The translations under genes and the position numbers were made by a program. The notes under the pieces are model-generated. The model was not told the DNA's origin and ran no database searches. It saw nothing but the letters and a program-made list of their open reading frames with translations. A DNA stretch of 64,000 nucleotides from Stichopus chloronotus. Its lineage: Eukaryota; Echinodermata; Holothuroidea; Aspidochirotida; Stichopodidae. Below are positions 1 through 12,100 of this stretch, in pieces (within the stretch, counting starts at the first letter, position 1; each line of letters begins with the position of its first letter). Location of the stretch: NCBI GenBank assembly GCA_021234535.1, contig CM037840.1, forward strand, positions 6,995,094-7,059,093. The letters run 5' to 3'.

Positions 1-180
1 TTTGAAGAGACAATGTCTATCAATTATACTTCAGTTGTAAATTGTAATGACATCTCTCAGCTGCCCTACCTTTTTAAACAGAACAGTGGCTCCCTCTTGC
101 TCCCTGGATTCCAGTTATCTACTCAATTTACTTCCAGCTCTGTTCCACTTGATGCTTCTAGAAACAGACAAATTGTAAAG
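1..180 (+). CDS. MTBP: MTBP exon a (partial at 5' window edge)
   Basis: The reading frame is open from base 1 and ends with ..SRNRQIVK followed by the donor GTAAGC at 181. It supplies local residues 1-60 and ends in phase 0, which fits the next exon. The exon's own acceptor lies before the window, so the first in-frame ATG at 13 should not be taken as the gene start. Confidence 0.75.
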
Positions 181-3100
181 GTAAGCAATTTTGTAAGATT
201 TTGTTCATTACAGTGATCTATATACCAGCTAATCACCTAGGGAAATGTGTAATTTAAAGGTACTCATTTAGTTGATAGCAACAAGTTTTTTAGGATTTTG
301 AAGGTTACAAACATGTGACAATGCTTACAATAGTATAATTATTCAAGTTGCACATCCACAAGTTTGATTGTTTGTCATTAGTATTTGGAACAAACTTGAC
401 AGGTTTAGGACAATTAAGTGAATTCTATGAAGTAAATCAATGAGCCTCTTAAAAGTGTCAACGAAGCTAATTGGTTAATCAAAACTGACATTTTCACTTT
501 TAATGAGATTGCAGTTGAGATTACAGAGGTCAGACTGTGAAGCTTTTGTAAACACAGTATCTCAAGAACATTTTGAACTGATCCCTTTATAATGCAGCAT
601 GAAGATCAACCACACTGAGTAGAAGAAGCTATTGTTTTTTATTTATGTAATGTCTGAGTCATCTCAGGGCTGAACATTACGTTTTAAAACAACTTGCCCA
701 GTTGGGCAAGTAGCTTCCAGAATTCACTTGCCATTATTATCTTTTTCCTGCCCTGAAATGTAACAAGAAATCCAAGAAAACTCATACATAATTGGTTACA
801 TGATAAATATTCACCGTATTGTAACATACCTTCTAGTAGTACAAATGAAAATAATTGTGTAAATACCAGGGCTAGAAAAAGCCAGGAAATTTTGCGTTTC
901 GCTGGAAATCGGCATAACAGGGAAAAAATTCAATTGTAAAAAAAAACAAAAAACGGAACTATTTCTTCCACCCTATGAAAATCCCACCAAGGACCGAAAA
1001 ATAGAAAATCCCTTTTATGGCTTCAGAAAATATTTTCACCCATGTTTTTCCTTCAACAATCATTCAAGACACAGAATGCTACACCAATCAGTCTTGTGCA
1101 TACTTCATATATTGGCGAAGAGACTGTGCAGTATGTACTTGCAACGGAACTTTGCAACATTAACATGATTGATGTGCAGGTTGGCTTGGAAGCAGAGCAC
1201 AGCACAGAATCAGAATGTATAGGCAGATAGGCGCAAAACTGTGGGCAAAAGCCATACTTACCTCATTTTTTTTCCTGCCTTTGATCAATGAAGTTTCTTT
1301 GTGGTGGGAATTACGTGAAAAGTGCAACTTTCTTTTTCTACCAACAAGTATGTTTCCAGTTTGTAGTAATGAGATGAAAAAAGGCATGTAATCCTCTCAT
1401 CTTTTTGTTTTTCTGATTTATCTTACGTGAGGGAAAGTACACGTAATATCATTAGCCACATCTGCCTTGCAACTGTTTATCCAGATAGTTGTATGGTATT
1501 ATGGAATGTTCCTCATTCGCACGCTTTGATTTTGTTATTACGTCTTGTAAATGTTGTTACTTATTTTTTATCTTCCATTGTTGGCCGCTTTTTTCTTTTT
1601 ACTAAAATTACATCTTGCGCAGGATGCTCTTGTTAAAGTTCGCAGCTTTTGTGTGCACAACTCGAAGCATGTGGCTTGGAATTTTCCGTAACCCCCAATC
1701 ACATACTATTTCATACCCATTTATATCAGTATGTTCACACAACCGACAAAGAGGCCACAGTAGCGTAAGCGAGTTACCTAACCATGTGAACTTGTGAGTG
1801 CCAGCTACCTACCAGACACCAAGATGCATGAATCATATTAGAATTTAATGCGGCGTATAATGCGAGGAACATACGCAGTGCACATGCTGAAGAATCAACA
1901 CTGTTTTAAATGTTTTCAAAATATCATTTTGGCATACCTCTTTTACTTCTGGGTTTATATTGTACATACCATGCTTGTTTCGTTCACAGTATGGTAGAGA
2001 TCATACATGTGGTTTCCTAAACAGTTACATCCGAAAATGACGCAAATAAATCCATTCAAATGTTTATCCCAAATGCTTTATCCACATTCAAGTCTTTATC
2101 AAAAATGTAAGAAAAATTAATATTGTGGTGAATTTAATGCCCGAATTTTTTACTCATCGATATTTTTCAAGTTATATATTAAAAAGCAACGTAAGCAAAT
2201 GTTTTCAAAAGGTTCTACGTATACCTCTTTTACTATAATTCAATGTCAATTAAAAAGCATAAGCTTAGGCCTGCCTTAGGCCTTCATGCACAATTATCTG
2301 CAGCATGACAACTAGTGGACATATCGCAACCCACAGAAATACAAATATGAATCCATATTTGTGATCAAAACCCTTCACGAAACCAATAGTCTGCTATTTC
2401 AAACTTTTAGTCTCAACATTTTAAAGTGACTATGATCAAGTGAACAAAGCAAACAAATAAATGTTCCGTGAATTTCTACACGATTCCTTCAACCGCGTTC
2501 CTTCTATTAGTTTGCGATCAAATGATGCCCACAGCACCATTTTAGGTCTGCTAGGAAATCCGACTGCATTGTAATTAACCTCCTGGGGAATTAACACTTT
2601 TCCCAGCCGTGGTAAATACAGTACATTTGTTTCCAAGTGACCAACAGAACCTTGTTTAGTTTCGATGGAAGAGAAACTTATGTGATCGTGATTACGTGTG
2701 TGTGTATGTGCGTGTTTGTGACACTTAGCTTGTGTGCGCAATATTCCAGATAGGAATGATGGATGCTCTGTATACTTGGTATGTAGGTTTGCCATATTGA
2801 GAGGAAGAATCCTAGTGTTTTTGGTGGAGGTCAAAGGTCATCTAGGGTCACCAGAGGTCAAATACTGAAAACTTTGTGCGTGCAATGTCTCCAGCTAGGA
2901 ATGGGGGATACTCTTCATATGCGGTATGTGGGTTTGTCATATTAAGAGGAAGTACACCATTGTTTTTGATTCCTTGCCAAACGCAGAAGGAATTTATGCG
3001 ATGGTGATGTGGTGTGTGTGTATGTGTTTGTGTATGTGTGTGCGTATGTGGGTTTGTAATGGGCGCCGATTGGGGACACACACGAGAAATTAGGCTTGCA

Positions 3101-6100
3101 ACCGGGGATATGCTAAAAAACGGGGATATCCCCGTTTCTTGATATTTTAACGTAATGCAAATTGGGGTTTCAGATATGCGCCCTAAAGTTTATACCTCAA
3201 TCTGATGTTTTCCCCAATTACCTGTTAATGGATTTATTCGTGTGTATAGGGGTGTATGCAGGGATGAAATTTAGCGGTCGTCCGGTCGTCCGAGACGACC
3301 AAAATTTCTGTAGGACGACCAAAGTTACTACCTCAGGTTGTCCTTTGGACGACCAAATTTTACCCCTGGTCATTTATGTTATGACACAATGCTTACAACT
3401 CAACACTGAGATGCAACCAAAATATTTAACATGCATGAACTCCATTCCAAAGCATCTGTTTTCTTGCACAAAAAACCGCCAAAACAACCTGAAATCCACG
3501 GTACGTGAAAAGCCAAACAAACAGCCTCAGTGTACGATCATGTTTCAACTGATTTTACCGTACCAGACATGCACATACTGTACACAGCAAGTACCAGATA
3601 GATGAATCGCAGTCGAAGAATTCCGCCATTTGTGGCCATATTTTGATTTGAAACAAACATTACATTATACAGAGATTTTCTTCTACATGATATATACTTT
3701 ACAGCATCAGTGATTCTAGATAATGACATTTTTTATTATCGAGGTGAAAAGGTGGAATTTTACCAGCCTCCTTCTGGAAACCCCCCCCCTTCCATTTGGA
3801 GAAACCCTGAGCATTACTTTTAAGTTACAAGTCAGTGTATAATTTAGCTGTGGAAAGTTTCAACCTGTATAAGAAAGACAAATAAAAACATGGTCTTGAC
3901 TGTGCAAAATACACATTTTGCACATTTCTTGTTTTTATATGTCCGTTGTGGAGGACGACCAAATTTTTGGGAGGACGACCAAATTTTTTGCAGCTGGTTG
4001 TCCTTCGGACAACCATTTTCAGTTGCTTAAGGATCATCCCTGTGTATATGTGTAAAAAAAATTATACACACAATTCCATTTTGGCGTAAATCGGGGAAAC
4101 AGACAAGTCTTATATCAGTTAAGTGAGGACATTATGTGCAAAGTGGGGACATCACTGTTGACGTGAGGAAAAGTCCATGTCCCCAACAGGCGCCCTTAAC
4201 TGGTATGTGCATGTGTGTGACGCCCTTGTAAACATGGTATCTCAAGAAGCGTAACCATGAATAATCTCATACTTGGTGTGTTTGTTGGTTACATTGAGTA
4301 GATGATCCCTATAGTTTTTGGTGGAGGTCAAAGGTCATTTGAGGTCACCAGAGGTCAAAATGTGAAAACATTGTAAACACAGTATCCCAAGAATGGTAAC
4401 CATGAATGATCTCATACTTAAGGTGTTGGTTGCTTATATTGAGTAGATGATCTCTATTGTTTTTGGTGGAGGTCAAAGGTCATTTGAGGTCACCAGAGGT
4501 CAAAATGTGAAAACATTGTAAACACAATATTTCAAGAATGGTAACTGTGACTGATGTCATACTTGGTGTGTGGGTTGGTCATATTGAGTAGATAATCCCT
4601 ATTGTTTTTGGTGGAGGTCAAAGGTCATTTGAGGTCACAAAAGGTCAAACTGTAAAAACCTTGTAAACACATTATCTCCAGAAGGGTAACTGTGACTGAT
4701 CTCATATTTCTCAAGAAGGGTAACCATGAATAATCTTATACTTGGTGTGTTTGTTGGTTATATTGAGTAAATGATCCCTATAGTTTTTGGTGGAGGTCAA
4801 AGGTCATTTGAGGTCACCAGAGGTCAAAATGTGAAGACATTGTAAACACAATATCCCAAGAATGGTAACCATGAATGATCTCATACGTAAGGTGTTGGTT
4901 GCTTATATTGAGTAAATGATCCCTGTAGTTTTTGGTGGAGGTCAAAGGTCATTTGAGGTCACCAGAGGTCAAAATGTGAAAACATTGTAAACACAATATC
5001 TCAAGAATGGTAACTGTGACTGATGTAATACTTGGTGTGTGGGTTGGTCATATTGAGTAGATGATCCTTATTGTTTTTGGGTGGAGATCAAAGGTCATTT
5101 GAGGTCACAAGAGATCAAACTGTTAAAACCTTGTAAACACAATATCTCCAGGAGTCTAACCTTTACTGATGTCATACTTGATGTGTGGATTGTATACACT
5201 AAGTAGAAGACTCCTTTTCTTTTTGGTGGAGGTCAAAGGTCATTTGAGGTAACCTGAGGTCAAACCTTGCTAACACACTATCTCCAGAAGGGTAATGTTG
5301 ACTGATGTTGTGCTTTATGTGTGGGTTGGCCACACTGGGTAGGTGATCCCTATTGCTTTTGGTGGACATCAAAAGTCATTTGAGGTCACCAAAATAAAGG
5401 TCATTTTGGGTTAAAGCCTTATTAATGTGGAGTTTTAAGAAGAATAACTGCAGTTGATCTCAAACTTGTCATGTGGATAATTCATATTTGTTATAATATA
5501 ACCATGTCAAAAGGATTCACAAAGCCTTTTGGCTTTCTGGTGTTTTTAATTTTGACATGGTCCCTTCCCTTCTCAACTGAGTTGCCTTTGTTGTTAAGTG
5601 ATTGTGTGTGTGTGAAAAAATGAGATATCCACAAGGAATTACTAAGTCATTTGACTTTCTGGTTTGTGGAGGTCAAAGGTCATCTAGGGTCACCAGATGT
5701 CAAATACTGATAACCATGTGCATGTGGTACCTCCAGGTAGGAAAGATGGATACTCTTCAAACATGGTATGTAGCTTTGTCATGTTGAGAGGAAGAATCTT
5801 CTTGTTTTTGTGGAGGTCAAAGGTCATCTGGGGTCAACAGGGTCAAATTGCAAGCACTTTGTAAACACAATATCTCAAGAAGGTAAGCTTTCTCAGATAT
5901 GTATTTGGTATGTAGGTGTATCACATTTAGTAGAGGATTCATGAATTTTTGTAGGTTAAAGGTCATTTGGGGTCAACAGGGTCAAATTGTGAAAACTTTG
6001 TAACCACATTATTTCAAGAAGGGAACTTTTGACAGAATATACAAGTGTATCTCATAAGTATACTAGAATTCTCTTGTCTTTGGTGAGGGTTAAAGGTCAT

Positions 6101-9100
6101 TTGAGGTCAACAAGGTCACATGAAATTCTTCAAGACATCTTAAGGAGGGAATTTTGACAAATTCAGTATGCAGGTGTATCTCATTGAGAACAAGAATCTT
6201 TTAGTGGAGTTTAAAGGTTATAAATTGAATTGTCAACATGGATCAAATCAAAACGGTACAGACATCTCAAAGAAGGAAGCTTGTACAGATTTCATAATTC
6301 ACATAAAGCATAGATAGCTTGGAACACATCCCAATGGTATAATGTCAGACTCAGAAAAAAAAATGCTCATAATTGGAGCATTGAAACTACAGTGCATTTG
6401 TGCACTTTGGTTTTGACACACACTCTTTATAAGGCCACCAGCAGTTGGAAGTCTGACCTCGATATGACCATTAATTAAACAGCGAATTATTAAGCTCCAA
6501 GGTATGGCCCCTTAGTGCAATTAGGCAATCCTCAGTGTTCAGCCCTGTCTGTGAATTTAAATTCTAGCAACCTTGTAAATACAGTGCCTCCAGAAAGAAA
6601 ACATGAACATTTAGTGTAGAATATTATCAGAAACAGTTGTTGAAAATCATGGATCTGTCAGACATTGGTTCATTAATGCATCGTGACAATGTGCAGTATT
6701 TTACTGAGAAAACAGAAAAAAATAGTGAATTTTTCTGTTATTTAAGTGACACTACATTAAGAAGGTAGCAAGAGTAGACCTCATGTTGCTACTATTTTAA
6801 ATGAATGTAAAATTTATCATAGCCCAACTTCTATTGCTCATGTAGTAATTACTGTGAGCAGCTACTGTTGGTTTCATCATCAAAACCACATTGCAGTTTT
6901 TTGCATTCTGGTCGATAAGGTTGTTAGATGTTTTTTCTTAAATCATTAGATGTGGAATTAAAAGTGAAACAGTATTTTGGTATATTTCCCAGATGGAAGT
7001 TGAAATACTCCCCCATCTTTTGCTTATGAAGGGTAGAAATACAGCAGTGTGGTGATTAGATTTATATACAGAAGTTGAAGTGTATCGGTGGCTAAACAGG
7101 AAAACAGGGATAGTAGGCTTTATTGGAGTAATAATAGGCATAATATGATCAGTAGTTAGTCTAGCCTGTAGTGTGTTCAGCTGGGGTTGTAGAATTCTGC
7201 TTTTCTCACTCTCATGTGATTATGCTTATGCTATTATGTTGAAATTCCTTTTCACTTTATAAACTGTCAAGTTTATGCCACATGCATCCCTACAAAATGT
7301 TGCAAAGAGACCGTGTTTAACACCTAGTAGAGATTTTCATAAGCATTGATATTTAAAAAGCTATTTTTGGTTTCGATGGTAATCGTAACCTTTGTAATCA
7401 TGCATGATGTGTGTGTGTGCATGTGTATGGGTGTGTATGTAGGGTTGTGTATGTGTGTGTATGTAGGGTTGTGACACCTTCCTTGCAAACACAGTATCTC
7501 CAAAAGGGAAGCTTGGCCCGAGCTCATATTAAGTGGTTTGAGTACAAGAATCCTGTTGTTTTTGGTGGAGGTCACAGATCATTTGGGATTCAACAGAGAT
7601 CAAAAGTAAAAATCTTGTAAACACAGTATCTTCAGAAGGTAAACGTGTATGTATGTCATATTTGGTAAGTGGGTGTATGTTATTGAGTGCGGAAAGTAGT
7701 TTTTGGTGGAGGTGAAAGGTCATTTGGGGTAAACAGGGGTCAAGTAGTGAACAATTGTAAACATAGTATCGCAAGAAGAGAAAATTGTACAAGTCTCATA
7801 TTCTGTATGTGGGCTTACCTTAATGAGTGCAAGAAGTGTTTTGTTTGTGGTGGAGGTCAAAGGTCATTTTGGGTCAAACAGGGGTCAAGTAATGAAAACT
7901 TTTTGAACAGGTATCCCAAGAAGGGGAACTTGTACAGATCTTGTTTTTAGTATGTAGGTGTACCTTATTGAGTACAAATAGCCTATTTGTTTTTGATGGC
8001 AGTCAAAGGTCATTTGATTTCAACATGGCCCTGGTGAAATAAAGAAAACCCTGTAGACATGATATCTCAAGAAGGGAAGCTTGCACAGATTTTATATTTG
8101 GTATGTAGTGAAGCTCTTAGATATACAGTAGTATGCAGTTATGCATGTTCTAATAGATACCTACAGTATCATCTTACATCAGCAGATGTTACTGTACATC
8201 TCCATATGATACATTACTGTAATAATACAATAACTTAGCATGTAACACTTGCTCGCCTTATGCAATATGTCAGATTCATGAAAAAAATCCTTATCATGAA
8301 ATCATTGAAACCACAATGCATTTGTGCCTTCTGGTATTCTATTCAAGTCTTACAGAAACAGACAAAATTATTGTATTACATGCAATGTTCAGTGTTGATG
8401 GCCATATGTTTTCTTGTGTTACAGGGAGCATTTAGTGTTGATGGCCATATGTTTTTTTGTATTTCAGGGTGCATTTAGTGTTGATGGCCATATATATTCT
8501 TCTATTACAGGGAATGTTTATCCTCAATGACTGGATAGAAGTGCTGGATATTGTTCATCTTGATCAAATTCCAAGGTCTTTACTGTTAACACAGAAGATG
8601 GAATTGTATCCTAGAAAATAAAACCAAAGAAGTTTTTTGTCCTCTTTAGGAGAGACCGGATTATCCACCAAACAATGCATATTGAAATTCTTTGCATTTG
8701 TCTACATTTGTTTACTTTATGCATGTATATCTTTCATTAATTACATTTTTGGCTTATATCTTGCTTCATGCTTCATGGTATGTCATAGAGTCTATGATGG
8801 TCTCATTTTGGTATATCTGACTTTTTTGAGAGCTGTATACATTTTTCACCTTTTGTGTTAATAAGAATGCTTCCTTTAGAACATATCAACTGAATTGGCA
8901 TACACAAGTCACTACTTCTACTGTTGCTGAAGTCTACATTCATCTCTGTGAATATAACAAGAATTTGCAACAGGTAGTGCCATGCATGTATTCCCAGGTA
9001 CAATGGTCAATGCTAAACAGAGCATGATTGCAGTTGGAATAGAGTCAAACTAATAAGGCTTTGTAAAAAAACAACACAAATTTGATATACTGTATTTATT

Positions 9101-12100
9101 TGTGGATCTGGTTCAGAAGGTGTACTAACATATTATATGCAAGTGTTTGTGATCATACTGATTGTAGTCATCTGCTGCACTTTTAAACAATACTAATACA
9201 TCTGATTTGTGCAGGATGTGCAGTATATGTGATATCTATGTTTCACTTGTAACTGTTCACATTGTACCTACATGATGCAAAAACAGTAAACTGGGGCATT
9301 TTTCTGTGTACTGTAATTCAGTCACAAGTGCTTTCTCCATTTCTATGGCACGTATTGTTAGGTCTTTATTTTTCATATTCAATCAGTAGTATTGTCTCAA
9401 TTTCTCAGCCAGTTAGTGTTGGATTGTATTGTTATTACTGCTATTTCCCATGACTAAATGTGACTCAGATCAATCCCTGCCAGTGGTATTCTTCCTCGAT
9501 CCTTTCAATTTTTATCCTGGTTGACTTCCCACAGAGCAGAAAAACTTGCAATCATTGCTCAACTTCACTATGGAACCTGCATTGAAGGAGTCAGCAGCTG
9601 TGCTTCTACAGTGCTTGGAACGGTGGCATGGAAACAACAGCTGGCTAAAAATCCTCTTGATTTTTCAGGTGATGATTAGACCAACCTCTCAGTAATTGCA
9701 TTGTTTCAGTGTATTGTTTGGAAAACATGATATTTGATAAAATGTTTGTGTCAACAACTAACAAAAAGGAATAAAAGGTTAGTTGCACTGGTTTGTTTTT
9801 TGCTATTGTCAGAATTAGTTTGCATAATCACTCAAGTTGAATTTTTGAGAAATCTGAAATGTATGCTCCTGCCATGAACTAGTAGTTGTATGGTTGTGAA
9901 AATGTTTGTAGAAAGGGTCTCAAGTGAAATTTATTAAGTGTTGTACAATGATAGAACTAAATAAAAGAGCAAATTAATATACAGAGATGTTTAAACTCTA
10001 TTGTCCACTTTAGATAAAGCCTTCTTTGGAATAATTGAGGGGGAGCCAATAAAAGGGATGAAAGCAATGCAATGAAAATCGTTATAATCTAACTTATCCT
10101 TCTACCAAGGACTTTATTGTTGATGGATTTTTGGTTCCTTGCATCAGCAAAGGTTCCTTGCAGCAGCAAAGGAACCTATGCCGTCTTGTGGGCATGTGTG
10201 GGTGTGTATGTGACTCTTGCTTTGGTACACTCTGACTCAATAGTGGAAAGAGGAATTTAAACCAAACTTGGTATGTATGTGTGCCACATTGCCCTGTTGC
10301 TTTGGTGGAGATCAAAGGTCATGTGTGGATGCTGGGGCAAAACTTTGTTTCTGTGACACATGCTTTGGTATGCTCTAACTCAACAAGGGATAGTTAAACT
10401 TTGTATGTAGTTCTGCCATATTGAGAAGTCCCCTTTTTTGGTGGGGTCAAAGGTCATCTTGGGGAACTGGTGGGGGGGGGGCAAAACTAGAAATCTTTTT
10501 AACAGGATATCTCAAGTTATAAAAATTGGACAAAGTTTATCTATGGTATATGGTTGCATTATTGTAATGTTGCATGGGTTCCATTGTCCAAATTTGCCAT
10601 ATGGACCATTTCATGGAATCATGCAAAATGCCTCTTTCCTACAGATTGTATGGTTGTAAGTTGAAATTGTGTCACGTTACTACTATGGTAGATTATTGGT
10701 CCCATGTGAGTGTATGGACCATTTTATGAAATCATCCAAACTGTTTCTTTTCTCCATATTTTGCTTTACGATGTGAAAGTTTTGTCGAATTGGCATTGTG
10801 ATAGTGGAATCTTTTGCAATGTTCAACTTTTGTGGGTCCAATTTCAGAATGGGCCATATGGGCCATAAATTAATATATTGCACAAAGCAATAGTTTTTCT
10901 ACAGATTGTATGCTATAATGTTGAGGGTTTTCATAAAAGTAATATGGTAGTCAGTGCCTGTGGCTGATCAGCATTCTTATGCACTAATGGGGCTATACTG
11001 CAATTAATTTATGTTTTCATTATCTAGAGCATGTTGCTGAATGGTTGTTAATTCTTTAAGTAGGTAATTCCTTGCATAATAAAGTTAGTTTGTCAATATT
11101 GCACATATTGTTGATATTTATATGGCACCTGTGCTGTGTCAATCACCTTCTGCCCTTGGGGTCAGGTAAGATAGTGCTGGGCAGCATGCTATATAGACAT
11201 TAACTCCTGGTTTGAAAATATAGGTCAACAGAGGGGAAAGACAGGTTCCAATTGATGGTCATTAACATTCCTCCTTGTTTGCTTAAGCCAGCATTCCATT
11301 TTCAGCACTTTGATAAAGGACATTGCATACTTGCCTTCTAGTTCAGAAGTACTGTGGTAATGGAATATGTTTGGCTGATCAGCATTTTTAAGGACAAGAT
11401 GGGGTCCAAACTTTTTGGGATGTGGTAAATTGTGGTTTGCCATTAGTTAAGACTAGAGTACCTTTATAGGGAGAGTAGCGACATTGACGTTCCAAAAATT
11501 ACAGGTCATGTGACTACAGGAGCCATTTTGTTTCCAAAAAGTTTTGGTCGCACGCAGTCAATGACCGCGACTACACGTAAACTTTCCAGTTCTCCAAGAA
11601 AATGACGGGTTGTTGTGCATTTAGTTGCCTCAGTCGGTCCGAGAAAGGGTTTAGGATGTACAGATTTCCCACAAATACTAAGAGAAGAAAGATTTGGGAG
11701 AATAAAGTCAGCCGTGTCAATTGGAAACCAACCAACGTCGTTTCTCTGCCATGTAACGTTAGAACTAAGCTATAGGTGGTAGACTCAACAGTCAGTGGCA
11801 TAGGCTACTAACGTACTGTGAATAGGACAAAAAGGGTAGCTAGGCCTAACTTTAGGCTCGTCTGTGTTAGGGTTCCTTCTCTATAAAGGAACTCTAAGTC
11901 TGTGTAGGACGGGACAAACCGTCGCCTAGCCTTTATCTGGCAAAGTAAGCTGGATTACTAAAATTCATTGGATTGGTTAACCAACTAAACTGCTATTCTG
12001 CATCAGTTGCTCAATGCTGGGAACAAATTTCTCCGCACATCTCGACTTACTCAGGACTGCCTAGAGAATTTATTTTCAGTAGTTCGTCTGAAGAAGCCAG

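Larger units (their letters stand above)
2963..5540 (+). mobile_element. Helitron-like array element E2, inserted in E1
   Basis: It starts with a T-tract and a degenerate GATTCCTTGCC..AAGGAATT hairpin, then (GT)n. At 3061-4195 it is interrupted by a TIR element. It then runs through about eight monomers of ~145 bp (4200-5450). The tail hairpin AAAGCC-TTTT-GGCTTT is followed at once by CTGG|T at 5537-5541. Monomers hold the clearest AGGTCA arrays of the window, for example 4325-4357. Confidence 0.75.
2655..6410 (+). mobile_element. Helitron-like array element E1, split by nested insertions
   Basis: The head hairpin AGTTTC..GAAACT lies at 2658-2678 and is followed by a GT-rich tract and monomers carrying AGGTCA repeats. 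The body stops at 2962 within the monomer phrase CCATTG. It resumes at 5663 with TTTGTGGAGGTC, so joining the two restores the usual monomer. The tail at 6340-6410 carries the hairpin AGTGCA-TTTG-TGCACT and ends CTTTGG before T. Element E2 and a mini-element fill the gap. Copies differ by many substitutions, so this is an old insertion. Confidence 0.7.

Noticed and set aside
8260..8478. 72-codon + frame ending in the triplicated acceptor
   Set aside because: It covers the E3 tail and decoy acceptors; the apparent protein repeat GAFSVDGHMFF is the 43-bp tandem repeat.
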